A stretch of DNA of 55,725 nt from Haliea sp040222615 (GTDB taxonomy: Bacteria; Pseudomonadota; Gammaproteobacteria; Pseudomonadales; Halieaceae), in contig NZ_JAVKCQ010000165.1 of NCBI RefSeq assembly GCF_040222615.1, forward strand, positions 1 to 55,725, given 5' to 3'. The first letter of the stretch is position 1, and every line of letters begins with the position of its first letter. Below, piece by piece: positions 26,226 to 34,329 of this stretch. The notes beneath the pieces are model-generated. The model made no database searches, was not told the origin of the DNA, and saw only the letters and a program-made list of their open reading frames with translations. A program made the position numbers and the translations under genes.

Positions 26226-26993
26226 TCAGAAAACCAGCGGCAGCTTGATGTGCTGCTGGTACATGCGGTCCCGATGCGCCAGCAGGCGCGGGGTCAACCA
26301 TTGCGCCATCTCCGCGGCACCCGACTCGTACATGCCCCGCAGATAGTCGGGCATGGGGTTGACCTCATGCGGCAGGGGTTTGACCATGCCCGCGAAGTTG
26401 GCCCAGTAGAAATCCACGGCGCTGACCGCCTCGCCCACGAACCACTCGCGCCCCGCTGCTTCCTGCGCGGCGAGGCGCTGATCCAGCAAGCCGGCGATGG
26501 CAGCCAGTTTGGCGCCCGCTCCCGCGGCCGCGTCTGCGCTCCAGGCATATTTGGCTGCCATGCGCACAATCCCCAGGGGCGGCTCCGGAAGACTCATGCC
26601 CGGTATGAACAGCTGCAAGCGACGCTGCCAGCCAAATCCGTCGACCCCGGCTATCAACGCCGACAAGCCCAGCACCTCGGCCCGCAGCGCGGGATCGGCG
26701 GGCAGCAGGGCCGGTTCCGGCGCCAGGCGCTCTGCCAGATGCAACAGATCCAGCCAGTGACAGACGGGGGGCAAGTCGTTGTAGACCGCCACCGGTGCCG
26801 AAGTCTGCCCGGTCCAGGACTGCAGCGCAGCATTTTCACCACCGGCCTCCTGGCGCACGGGCAAATAGCTGAGTCCCTTGAAATCGAACAGGGACTTGGC
26901 GGTTTCGCCCCAGGGCCCGGGCACACCCGCCGTCAGTACCAGGCGCAAGCCGGGAGCATCAACCGCGTCTTCAACCTCAGCATATTCCATCAC
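26226..26993 (-). CDS. divergent glutathione S-transferase-like protein
   Basis: 255 residues. A thioredoxin-like start (LRLVLTAGVPGPWGETAKSLFDFKGLSYLPVRQEAG) and a cis-Pro-like segment (GQTSAPVAVYND) lead to an all-helical C-domain (about 100-250) with WFVGEAVSAVDFYWANF in the place of the usual GST N-capping block. The glutathione-site residues are poorly conserved and the usual E-S pair after the cis-Pro is missing, so glutathione use is doubtful. It is 11 bases after the amidohydrolase gene and 28 before the SnoaL-like gene. Fold is probable, function unknown. Confidence 0.7.
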   Translation of the reverse strand: MMEYAEVEDAVDAPGLRLVLTAGVPGPWGETAKSLFDFKGLSYLPVRQEAGGENAALQSWTGQTSAPVAVYNDLPPVCHWLDLLHLAERLAPEPALLPADPALRAEVLGLSALIAGVDGFGWQRRLQLFIPGMSLPEPPLGIVRMAAKYAWSADAAAGAGAKLAAIAGLLDQRLAAQEAAGREWFVGEAVSAVDFYWANFAGMVKPLPHEVNPMPDYLRGMYESGAAEMAQWLTPRLLAHRDRMYQQHIKLPLVF

Positions 26994-27004
26994 AATACTC
27001 CTTC

Positions 27005-27877
27005 TCAGGTATCCAGTTTAAATACGCGGATCGCGTTTTCCCGCAGGAACTTCGGCCAGACTTCATCGCGGAATGGCACCTCGGGCATCTCGCTGAAAAT
27101 GCGGTCCAGGGACAGGCCCATGGGGAAGTAACCCGCATACATGACCTGATCGGATCCGCGGGTGTTGGCGAAATGCACGATATCCTTCGGGTAGTGCTTG
27201 GGCGCAAAGGCACTGGTCATGTAATGCAGGTTGGGGTACTTGAGCATGAGCTTCCAGGCCACATCTGTCCACGGCTCGCAGCCGTGCCGGGTAACCACAT
27301 TGAGCTCGGGGAAAAACCACAGTACCTCGTCCAGCAGTTCCACCTTTTGCGGGCCAAAGGGCAGGCGCGGCCCCGGTATACCCATGCAGGGACAGAACGG
27401 AATGTCCAGCTCCACCAGCTTGGCGTAGATCGGGTACCATTTCTTGTCGTTCACCGGCACCGGCGGACAGATCATGGCCGGGGAGGCAGTGACCGCCTTG
27501 ATATCGAACTCCTCTTTCAGCGCAACGATGGTGCGCACTTCGTCCATGCCGTTGTTGGGGTTGGCCTCATAACAGGCGAAAAAGCGGTCAGGGAACCGGC
27601 GCAGGGCCTCCTTGTGCTGTTCTGCGTAGGGACCGATGCCGATCATCGCGCGCTCGATATTGTGCTTGTCCATCTGCGCGATGGTGTAGGCGACGTAGTC
27701 CTCCTGGCCATCGATTTTGGGGATGTCCTTGAACATGTACTGGGCGGGCATCTTGAACATCTCATGGCTCTGCTTGTCCATGAGCATTGGCTTGATCCAC
27801 TCGTAAAAGTGGCTGTTGTCGTCGCCGGGCACGGCCAGCATCAAATCGATGACGCCAATATCTTGCGGCATGGGCAT
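27005..27877 (-). CDS. amidohydrolase-2 family protein lacking the HxH motif
   Basis: 290-residue TIM-barrel protein of the ACMSD/amidohydrolase-2 type. At the N-terminus, where metal-binding relatives have a D-x-H-x-H motif, this protein reads VIDLMLAVPG, so both histidines are absent (Met13 and Ala15 in their place). Later blocks are recognisable: MPAQYMFKD, ERAMIGIGPYAEQHKEALRRFPDRFFACYEANPN, VVTRHGCEPWTDVAWKLMLKYPNLHYMTSAFAPKHYP. Metal-free or one-metal decarboxylases and hydrolases occur in the superfamily. A cluster of similar proteins in lipid-degrading bacteria shares this start, so it is probably a real subfamily and not a broken gene. Likely acts on a product of the neighbouring P450 or IorAB. 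Confidence 0.8.
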   Translation of the reverse strand: MPMPQDIGVIDLMLAVPGDDNSHFYEWIKPMLMDKQSHEMFKMPAQYMFKDIPKIDGQEDYVAYTIAQMDKHNIERAMIGIGPYAEQHKEALRRFPDRFFACYEANPNNGMDEVRTIVALKEEFDIKAVTASPAMICPPVPVNDKKWYPIYAKLVELDIPFCPCMGIPGPRLPFGPQKVELLDEVLWFFPELNVVTRHGCEPWTDVAWKLMLKYPNLHYMTSAFAPKHYPKDIVHFANTRGSDQVMYAGYFPMGLSLDRIFSEMPEVPFRDEVWPKFLRENAIRVFKLDT

Positions 27878-28009
27878 TGCGGCACTCTCCTCGAATTACA
27901 GAGCGGTCATTGTGCTCGCAGCCGCCGGAGACACCAAGTACGCACCCCGGGGCCGGACCTAGAATTCAGCCCGGGGCACAATAGCATGAACCGCCGCCGG
28001 CGCAGCCTG

Positions 28010-29236
28010 CTAGGCGAGGTCGAAGGCAATCGGCATGTGCTTGATGCCGTTGATGAAGTTCGAACGCAGCCACTGAATCTCGCCGTCGAGGCGCGGGTTG
28101 CGGATGCGACGCACGATCTCATCGAAGATCGCCGTGAGCTCGAGTCGTGCCAGATGCGACCCCAGGCAGAAATGCTGGCCAACACCAAACGCGCGGTGAC
28201 CGTTGCGCACATCCTCGCGCTGGTTACGCAGGATGTCAAAGCTGTCGCCGTCCACGAACACCGCCTCGTCGGCGCTGGCGGCGCCGTAGAACAACTGCAC
28301 CAGGTCGCCCTTGCGAATCTGCACCCCATTCAGTTCGGTATCTTCCATGGCCGTGCGCCGGAATGCGATCACCGCCGGGTTGAAACGCAGGAACTCCTCG
28401 ATCGCATCCGGTACCAGCGACGGGTCGTCCACCAGCTGCTGGAACTGCCGCGGATGCTCCAGCAGCATGCGCATGCCCTGGCTGGTCACGGTGCGTGTGG
28501 TCTCGTTGCCCGCCACGATCAACATCAGGAAAAAGTTGCAGAACTCCTCTTCCGTCAGCGGCTCGTCTTCCACTGTGCCCTCCAGCAGGGTACCGACAAT
28601 CCCGGATGAGGGATTCTCCCGATGCTGGGCCGCCAGCTCCAAACCAAGCATGAACATTTCCATCATGGCGTTCATGCCATCTTCCTGCGAGGTGCTCAGG
28701 TCCGGGTCGTCCATGCCCAGCATGATATTGGTCAGTTCGAACAGGCGCTGCCGCCGTTCCAGCGGCACCCCCATCAGTTCACAGATGGCGATGAGCGGCA
28801 GTTCCGCCGCGATATCCGTGACGAAATCGCAGCGACCGTTGACCACCGCGCGATCCAGGATGTCCCGGGCGATTTCCCGAAAGCGCGGCTCATAGCTTTC
28901 CACTTTCTTCGGGGTGAAGGCGGAGCGCACCAAACGCCGGAATTTCAGGTGCTTCGGCGGGTCCATGTTGATCATCAGCATGCGCATCATTTCGATTTCT
29001 TCGGCCGTCGGGTTCTGCAACATGCAGGTCCGCTCAGCGGAGGAAAACAGCTCCGGATGCTTGGACACATAGTCCAGCTCAGCCTGTCGGGTTACCGCCC
29101 AGTAGCCCGGACTGTCGCCGTCGGCGGCGTGCCAGTAAACAGGTTCCTCACTGCGCAGCTGGCGGAAGGCCTCGCGCGGCAGCCCACCGCGAAAAGTGTC
29201 GGGATCGTTGAAGTTGATATGGGGACATGTGGCCAT
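28010..29236 (-). CDS. cytochrome P450, CYP125/CYP142-like
   Basis: 408-residue soluble bacterial P450 that would hydroxylate a hydrophobic substrate using O2 and electrons from a ferredoxin. The I-helix oxygen-binding motif is AGNETT (242-247), ExxR is E281-F-L-R284 and the heme loop is FGVGQHFCLGSHLARLE with Cys357. The tail INGIKHMPIAF and the start of the protein resemble the mycobacterial CYP125/CYP142 sterol-side-chain hydroxylases. Specificity cannot be fixed from this. ATG at 29236. A 16-base dyad lies 36-51 bases upstream, so the gene probably heads its own transcript. The amidohydrolase gene follows after 132 bases. Confidence 0.92.
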   Translation of the reverse strand: MATCPHINFNDPDTFRGGLPREAFRQLRSEEPVYWHAADGDSPGYWAVTRQAELDYVSKHPELFSSAERTCMLQNPTAEEIEMMRMLMINMDPPKHLKFRRLVRSAFTPKKVESYEPRFREIARDILDRAVVNGRCDFVTDIAAELPLIAICELMGVPLERRQRLFELTNIMLGMDDPDLSTSQEDGMNAMMEMFMLGLELAAQHRENPSSGIVGTLLEGTVEDEPLTEEEFCNFFLMLIVAGNETTRTVTSQGMRMLLEHPRQFQQLVDDPSLVPDAIEEFLRFNPAVIAFRRTAMEDTELNGVQIRKGDLVQLFYGAASADEAVFVDGDSFDILRNQREDVRNGHRAFGVGQHFCLGSHLARLELTAIFDEIVRRIRNPRLDGEIQWLRSNFINGIKHMPIAFDLA

Positions 29237-29271
29237 GCTGCTCTCCTGAACCGTCTCCGGCTCGCACTGGA

Positions 29272-29287
29272 ACTAATGACCATTAGT
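29272..29287. promoter_or_regulatory. dyad operator upstream of the P450 gene
   Basis: ACTAATG (29272-29278), AC, CATTAGT (29281-29287): seven-base perfect arms, two-base centre. Its form is typical of TetR-family operators that control lipid and aromatic catabolism. It lies 36-51 bases upstream of the P450 start, where a repressor would block a promoter. No TetR-family gene is in the window. Confidence 0.6.
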
Positions 29288-29291
29288 CTGA

Positions 29292-29308
29292 GGCGCCCCG
29301 GGGGCGCC
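29292..29308. terminator. GC palindrome between iorB and the P450 gene
   Basis: GGCGCCCC (29292-29299) and GGGGCGCC (29301-29308) pair perfectly around one base, 22 bases beyond the iorB stop on the minus strand. It would form a very stable hairpin after iorB, but no U-tract follows, so it could be a Rho-independent-like stop, an RNA 3'-end stabiliser or another binding site. Confidence 0.4.
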
Positions 29309-29329
29309 GTCAAGCGGAGAAATGACCGA

Positions 29330-31504
29330 TCAGGAAAGCCGCAAGGGCAGGCGCCGCTGCCGTACCCCGGTCGCGGCGAACAGCGCGTTGGCCAGCGCCG
29401 GCGCCGCCGGAGGGGTGCCGGGTTCGCCGACCCCGGTGGGCGGGGCATCGCTGTCCAGGAGCACGACTGTCATGGGCGGGACCTCATTCTGGCGCAGCAC
29501 CGGATAGTCGTGGTAATTGCCCTGCTCGACCGCGCCATCCTTGAGGGTGATCTCACCGTAAAGTGCGGCGCTGAGCGCAAAAACGATACCGCCGATCATC
29601 TGGTCCCTGACGATATCGGGGTTGATGACCTGGCCGCAGTCAACCGCGCAGTACACATGCTCCAGCCTGGGCTTGCCGTCCTCCAGCGATATTTCCACCA
29701 CCTCGGCCACCACGGAGTGGAAGGACGCGTGCACCGCCAAGCCCTGGAAGCGTCCCGGCGCCGCCTTGCCCCAATTGGCTGCCTCGGCCACCGCATCCAG
29801 CACCCTGCGCTCCCGCGAATCCTCCGCCAGGTAGCGGAGACGGAAGGCCAGCGGGCAAAGTCCCGCACTGTGTGCCAGTTCATCGACGAAGCTCTCGACC
29901 ACAAACGCCGTGTGGCTGTGCCCCACAGAGCGCCAGTACCCCAGGGGAACCGGGACCGGCAGATTGTGATATTCGACATTGATCCCGGCAAAGTTGTAGG
30001 GCAACTCTTTGGCGCCCTCCACCGAGGCGAAGTCCTTGCCTGCGGCCAGCTTGCCGGCCAGCGCAGTTGCCCCCGCCGGCACCCACTGGGGCAGCATGGT
30101 CCCGGCAAGCTTGGGAAGTACCTGCTGGTTGATACTCGGCCCCACTATGCGGTGGCGCCAGTGACTGACGTCACCCCCCGCGCCCACCCGCGCCTGAATC
30201 TGTCCGGCCATCGCCGGGCGATACCAGTCGTGACGGATGTCGTCTTCACGGCTCCACACGAGTTTTACCGGCCGCTCGAGCTCGCGTGCTATCGCCACCA
30301 CTTCAGCGACGTTGTCGGCGGCTGCCCGGCGACCAAATCCGCCGCCGAGAAACTGATTGTGGATGACCACGGCCTCCCGAGGTACGCCCAGCACCCTGGA
30401 CGCCGCGTCCCGGGCCACATCCGGCGCCTGGGTTCCGACCCAGACCTCGCAGCCTCCGGCCGTGAGGCGGCAGGTGGCGTTGAGCGGCTCCATCGGGGCA
30501 TGTGCCAGGAAGGGCACCTCGTAGCGGGCTTGCACCAGGGTGCCATCTTCGGGGCCGGTGCCCGGCTCATCGCGCACGCTGGCAAAGTCATCCCCGTCCA
30601 GCGCCGCCGCCATGGCCGCGGTAATGGCGGCGCTGTCACGCATGCCATCAAGGGGCGGGGTGAAGCGAACATTGACCTTCGCTGCAGCCTGCCGCGCTGG
30701 CCAGTAACCGTCGGCCACTACCGCCACCCCGTGCTCGGTAGCAAACACCCCTGCGACACCGGGCATCCCGCTCGCGGCGGCGGCGTCAAAGGACTCGACC
30801 GCACCATCAAACCAGGGGCAGCGCAACAACACCGCAGTCAGGCAACCCTCCGGCGCAATATCAATACCGAATTGGGCTGTGCCGTTGCTCTTGACCTCGG
30901 CGTCCACGCGCTGCTCGTAGCGCCCGATAAGCTTCAGCTCCGAGGCTGGCTTCAACATGACTCCGGTCACCGCGGGCAAGGTGCGCGCCTCCGGCACCAG
31001 CTCACCGTAGGGAATGCGCACGCCGCCGCGGTTGCTGCTGATGACAATCCCGTTGCTGGCCTGTAGCGCGTCTCGCGCCAGCCCGGTCTGGTTCATGGCG
31101 GCCACAACCAGGGTTTCACGTGCGCTGGCGCCGACCTGGCGCAGGATGTCGTAGTAGACCCGGATAGAGGCGCTGCCACCGGTAATCTGCAGCCGCATCT
31201 CGGGGTCGGCAAAGGCGCTGTGCACCGGTGCCATCTCGTAGCGGATCGCGGCCGGGTCCAGCTCCAGCTCCTCTGCCACGAGGGTCACCATGCCGGTGAC
31301 AATGCCCTGCCCCATTTCCGCCTTGGGAATCTGCAGCGTAACCGTGCCATCGGTGTCGATGCGCAGGAACGCGTTGGGCCGGAAATCGGTTTCACTGCCG
31401 AGCAGCAGCGGCTCTTCCGAGCAGCCCGTTAACTGAAAGCCAAGCGTCAGCGCCCCGCCTGCCACAGATACATTGCGAATAAACTGGCGTCGGGTAAGGT
31501 TCAC
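29330..31504 (-). CDS. iorB: molybdopterin-binding (large) subunit of isoquinoline 1-oxidoreductase type
   Basis: 724-residue subunit of a molybdenum hydroxylase of the xanthine-oxidase superfamily, which hydroxylates N-heteroaromatics or oxidises aldehydes with water as oxygen donor. The start is a GTG at 31504, overlapping the iorA stop by four bases (GTGA). Residues 1-30 hold a Tat signal (TRRQFIRNVSVAGGALTLGF), followed by LTGC, so it may be exported folded and possibly lipidated. Molybdopterin blocks include PKAEMGQGIVTGMVTLVAEEL, QITGGSASIRVYYD, FLGGGFGRRAAADNVAEVVAI and YWRSVGHSHTAFVVESFVDELA. The catalytic Glu region lies near the C-terminus in PTGVGEPGTPP. Genuine substrate unknown. 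Confidence 0.92.
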   Translation of the reverse strand: MNLTRRQFIRNVSVAGGALTLGFQLTGCSEEPLLLGSETDFRPNAFLRIDTDGTVTLQIPKAEMGQGIVTGMVTLVAEELELDPAAIRYEMAPVHSAFADPEMRLQITGGSASIRVYYDILRQVGASARETLVVAAMNQTGLARDALQASNGIVISSNRGGVRIPYGELVPEARTLPAVTGVMLKPASELKLIGRYEQRVDAEVKSNGTAQFGIDIAPEGCLTAVLLRCPWFDGAVESFDAAAASGMPGVAGVFATEHGVAVVADGYWPARQAAAKVNVRFTPPLDGMRDSAAITAAMAAALDGDDFASVRDEPGTGPEDGTLVQARYEVPFLAHAPMEPLNATCRLTAGGCEVWVGTQAPDVARDAASRVLGVPREAVVIHNQFLGGGFGRRAAADNVAEVVAIARELERPVKLVWSREDDIRHDWYRPAMAGQIQARVGAGGDVSHWRHRIVGPSINQQVLPKLAGTMLPQWVPAGATALAGKLAAGKDFASVEGAKELPYNFAGINVEYHNLPVPVPLGYWRSVGHSHTAFVVESFVDELAHSAGLCPLAFRLRYLAEDSRERRVLDAVAEAANWGKAAPGRFQGLAVHASFHSVVAEVVEISLEDGKPRLEHVYCAVDCGQVINPDIVRDQMIGGIVFALSAALYGEITLKDGAVEQGNYHDYPVLRQNEVPPMTVVLLDSDAPPTGVGEPGTPPAAPALANALFAATGVRQRRLPLRLS

Positions 31505-31977
31505 GCTTCCCCCTCCACCGCTGGCTCCCAGTGCGCCACGGTGGCAACGCTGAGAATAGCCCGCTGCACTTTGTGGTAAGTGCCGCAGCGACACAGATTT
31601 CCTGCCATGGCCTGGCGTATGCTCGCCTCATCGGGTGCGGGGTTGGCCGCCAGCAGAGCGGCTGCGGACATGATCTGCCCCGATTGGCAGTACCCGCACT
31701 GGGGTACATTGTGTTCCACCCACGCGCGCTGCAAGGGATGCTCGCCGCCGAGCCCCTCGATGGTCGTCACTGCCTTGCCGGCCACTGCCGCCAGCGGCAG
31801 GGAGCAACTGCGCACAGCGGCGCCATCCAGGTGCACCGTACAGGCGCCGCAGAGTCCCATGCCACAGCCAAACTTGGTGCCGGTAAGGCGCAGGTTGTCC
31901 CGCAGCGCCCACAACAAGGGGGTTTGCGGATCGATTTCGAGACTGACGTCGCCGCCATTGAGAGTAAAGGCAATCAT
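31501..31977 (-). CDS. iorA: [2Fe-2S] small subunit of isoquinoline 1-oxidoreductase type
   Basis: 158-residue iron-sulfur subunit with two [2Fe-2S] clusters: the plant-ferredoxin type with C38, C43, C46 and C58, and the second type with C94, C97, C129 and C131 (PQCGYCQSG, NLCRCGTYH). It passes electrons from the molybdenum centre of IorB to an acceptor. No signal peptide, so it would ride out with the Tat-tagged large subunit. The next gene starts within its stop codon. Bcp is four bases upstream. Confidence 0.95.
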   Translation of the reverse strand: MIAFTLNGGDVSLEIDPQTPLLWALRDNLRLTGTKFGCGMGLCGACTVHLDGAAVRSCSLPLAAVAGKAVTTIEGLGGEHPLQRAWVEHNVPQCGYCQSGQIMSAAALLAANPAPDEASIRQAMAGNLCRCGTYHKVQRAILSVATVAHWEPAVEGEA

Positions 31978-31981
31978 GAGG

Positions 31982-32458
31982 TTAGAGTTTCAGCTCCCTG
32001 ATCAGCTGCAGGACGTCATCATGGTGGGTCTTGGTGGCAACCTTGTCCATCACATGCTTGAGACGGCCGTCCTTGCCGATGATAAAACTCGTGCGCAGTA
32101 TGCCCATAAACTCCCGACCCATGAATTTCTTCAGGCCCCAGGCGCCGTATTTCTCCGCAACCGCATGATCTTCGTCTGACAACAGAGTGAAGTTGAGGTC
32201 CTGCTTGTCGATGAATTTTCCCAGACGCGCGACCGGGTCCGGACTCACGCCAAGTACTACCGTGTCCATCTTGGCCAGCGCTTTCTGGCTGTCGCGAATG
32301 CCGCAGGCCTGCACCGTGCAGCCCGGGGTCATGGCTTTGGGATAAAAATACAGCACCACGTTTTTCTTGTCCCGAAACTGCTTCAGGGTCACCGTCTTGC
32401 CGTCCTGGTCGGGCAGGAAAAACGCCGGTGCCAGGTTACCAAGCTTGGGAAATGCCAT
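31982..32458 (-). CDS. bcp: thiol peroxidase (peroxiredoxin Q/BCP)
   Basis: 158-residue peroxiredoxin that reduces H2O2 and organic hydroperoxides with thioredoxin. Peroxidatic C47 in KAMTPGCTVQACGIRD with resolving C52 five residues on, as in the alpha-type BCP proteins. FYPKAMTPGC differs from the common FYPKADTPGC. It lies between the Nudix gene (45 bases) and iorA (4 bases) and may protect the oxidative enzymes next to it. Housekeeping in origin. Confidence 0.95.
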   Translation of the reverse strand: MAFPKLGNLAPAFFLPDQDGKTVTLKQFRDKKNVVLYFYPKAMTPGCTVQACGIRDSQKALAKMDTVVLGVSPDPVARLGKFIDKQDLNFTLLSDEDHAVAEKYGAWGLKKFMGREFMGILRTSFIIGKDGRLKHVMDKVATKTHHDDVLQLIRELKL

Positions 32459-32503
32459 TGCCTGCTCTCCTTTTGTTCGTTTTTCAGTTGGCCCCGGGAC
32501 GCC

Positions 32504-33058
32504 TTATTCCCGAGGGCGCCTGCGCTCGATCGCCGACACCCTGACCGGAAAGTCCCCGGTGGTGACGTCGACAAAGTACTCTTGCAGTGTTTCGCGGATG
32601 ACCGGGAAGGCTATCTCGTCCCAGGGGATATCCTGTTCACCAAACAGCCCGCTGTCGCTACTCTCGGGCCCCACGCCAAAAGCGCCATCCACCAACTCGC
32701 AGCGGTAGAACATGTAGACCTGACTGATATGGGGCACATCGAAAATGCGGTAGAGCTCCATGTCGCTCACCCGGGCCCGGGCCTCTTCCCAGGTCTCCCG
32801 GGCAGCGCCCTGGACTGTGGTCTCGCCGTTCTCCATAAAGCCCGCGGGGAGGGTCCAGTAGTCGCGACGGGGCTCAATGGCGCGCTTGCACAGGAGCACC
32901 TTGCCCTCGAAGACGGGTACGCAGCCCACAATGACCCGCGGGTTTATGTAGTGGATGGTTTCGCAGGAAACGCAGACAAATCGCTGGCGGTCGTCCCCTT
33001 CCGGAATTCGCAGTCCGACCTCAGAGCCACAACTGGTACAGAATTTAATCACATCCAC
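32504..33058 (-). CDS. zinc-ribbon Nudix hydrolase
   Basis: 184 residues. An N-terminal zinc ribbon (C7, C10, C29, C32) precedes the Nudix domain. The box runs G73-FMENG-E79-x7-R87-E88-TW-E91-E92, matching GX5EX7REUXEE, although the usual Gly after the acidic pair is Arg94. Such proteins hydrolyse nucleoside diphosphates linked to another moiety, e.g. NADH or ADP-ribose, and the zinc ribbon resembles NudC-like forms. 18 bases after the flavin reductase. Precise substrate not predictable. Confidence 0.88.
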   Translation of the reverse strand: MDVIKFCTSCGSEVGLRIPEGDDRQRFVCVSCETIHYINPRVIVGCVPVFEGKVLLCKRAIEPRRDYWTLPAGFMENGETTVQGAARETWEEARARVSDMELYRIFDVPHISQVYMFYRCELVDGAFGVGPESSDSGLFGEQDIPWDEIAFPVIRETLQEYFVDVTTGDFPVRVSAIERRRPRE

Positions 33059-33076
33059 TATCCGTTATCGTCTTGG

Positions 33077-33556
33077 TCAGGCGAGCGCGCGATAGGCACC
33101 GCTGTAGAACATCAGCGGTTCACCCTCCGGGCGTACCTGCATTGCATCCACGCGACCGACAATGATCAGATGATCACCACCGGGATGGGTTGCATCCAGG
33201 CTGCACTCAAAGCTCACCAGCGCATCGTTGATCAGGGGTGCACCGCCGTTTTCACCTGGCGTGAAGTGCCCGGGCTCAAGCACGTGATCCCCCTTGCGCG
33301 CGTAACGAGAGGACAGCTCCTGCTGGTTACCTGCGAGCACGTTGATGGCATAGTGCCTGGCACCCGCATACACATCGAACACCTCCGAGTTGTTCTGCAA
33401 GCTCCACAGCACCAGCGGCGGGTCCAGCGACACTGAGCTGAAAGAATTGGCGGTCAGCGCCAGCGGCTCTCCCTGCTCATTCACCGCGGTAATCAGACAC
33501 ACGCCGGTGGCGAAGCGCCCCAGGGCATTGCGAAACTCACGTCCATCCAACTCCAT
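33077..33556 (-). CDS. flavin reductase-like FMN-binding protein
   Basis: 159-residue split-barrel flavoprotein. RFATGVCLITAVNEQGEPLALTANSFSSVSLDPPLVLWSLQNNS is the standard family start (flavin-binding T-x-N-S-F), and HLIIVGRVDAM the end strand. Members supply reduced FMN/FAD to two-component monooxygenases or reduce ferric and other acceptors. 41 bases after moaE, and first of the enzyme genes in the run. No partner monooxygenase of the two-component type is present here apart from the LLM-fold oxidoreductase at 34997, which is usually F420-dependent. Confidence 0.9.
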   Translation of the reverse strand: MELDGREFRNALGRFATGVCLITAVNEQGEPLALTANSFSSVSLDPPLVLWSLQNNSEVFDVYAGARHYAINVLAGNQQELSSRYARKGDHVLEPGHFTPGENGGAPLINDALVSFECSLDATHPGGDHLIIVGRVDAMQVRPEGEPLMFYSGAYRALA

Positions 33557-33597
33557 GTCCTACTCCACTGTAGTTACTGTTGTCGATAAAAATCGGT

Positions 33598-34074
33598 TCA
33601 CTCGCAGCTCCCCTTCGGCGGTTGCCAGCGCGCGGCGCGCTCATCATCGCTGGTGCGAGCCTCCACCCATGACGACCCTGCCGGCCCGTGCTCCTTCTTC
33701 CAGAAGGGTGCCCGGGTCTTGAGAAAGTCCATAATGAAGTCACAGGCGGCAAAGGCTTCGCCCCGGTGAGCGGCACCGACACCGACCCAGACAATGGGCT
33801 CGCCGGGCGCCAGCCGCCCCACCCGGTGGACCACCGTCGCCGCAAGCAATGGCCAGCGCGCAGCCGCGTCCTCCAGAATCAGCTGCAGGCTGCGCTCAGT
33901 CATGCCCGGGTAATGCTCCAGCTCCAGGGTGGTCACCGCTGCGCCGCCCGCCCCGGCCCGAACATAGCCGGTGAATTCAACCACGGCGCCGCAGTCGGCG
34001 ACCCGTAGCGACCGGTGCAGGGCGGCGGAATCAAACGCCTGCTCCTGAACCCCTGCCTTCAACACCGCAGCCAC
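33598..34074 (-). CDS. moaE: molybdopterin synthase catalytic subunit
   Basis: 158-residue large subunit that, with MoaD, adds two sulfurs to precursor Z. Blocks AVVEFTGYVRAGAGGAAVTTLELEHYPGMTERSLQLI, VVHRVGRLAPGEPIVWVGVGAAHRGEAFAACDFIMDFLKTRAPFWKKE are the family core, with the active-site Lys pair at the end. The protein has a somewhat longer tail than E. coli MoaE (150). Three bases after moaD, third in moaC-moaD-moaE. Confidence 0.96.
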   Translation of the reverse strand: MAAVLKAGVQEQAFDSAALHRSLRVADCGAVVEFTGYVRAGAGGAAVTTLELEHYPGMTERSLQLILEDAAARWPLLAATVVHRVGRLAPGEPIVWVGVGAAHRGEAFAACDFIMDFLKTRAPFWKKEHGPAGSSWVEARTSDDERAARWQPPKGSCE

Positions 34075-34077
34075 CGC

Positions 34078-34329
34078 TCAGCCCCCGGTCACGGGAGGGA
34101 AAAAAGCCACCTCGTCGCCCTCCCGCAGCGAGTCTGCGGGCTCCGCGACACACTGGTTCACAGCCACCAGCAGATTGGGCTGCCCGAGCGCCGCCTGCCA
34201 CTGCGGGCCGCGCTGCTGCAGCCTGGAGAGCAGTTTCTCCACCGTGGCAGAGTCTGCCGACCAGGGCAATTCGAGCCTGTCGCAGCCAAGCTGTTCGCGC
34301 ACCCGGGCGAAAAACAGCAGCCTCAGCAT
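34078..34329 (-). CDS. moaD: molybdopterin synthase sulfur-carrier subunit
   Basis: 83-residue ubiquitin-fold carrier ending in the required Gly-Gly (PPVTGG), which is thiocarboxylated before sulfur transfer. MLRLLFFARVREQLGCDRLELPW is the usual start. It overlaps the moaC stop by one base (TGATG) and is followed by moaE after three bases, so the three are translated together. Confidence 0.96.
   Translation of the reverse strand: MLRLLFFARVREQLGCDRLELPWSADSATVEKLLSRLQQRGPQWQAALGQPNLLVAVNQCVAEPADSLREGDEVAFFPPVTGG

Noticed and set aside
27908..27983. ATTGTGC / GCACAAT inverted repeat between the amidohydrolase and P450 genes
   Set aside because: Seven-base arms over a wide, GC-rich spacer are expected by chance at this scale; the GC-rich hairpin in between is a better terminator candidate but has no U-tract.
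28622..31066. 814-codon plus-strand frame opposite the P450 and iorB genes
   Set aside because: Length alone is not evidence in GC-rich DNA; both minus-strand genes have complete signatures.
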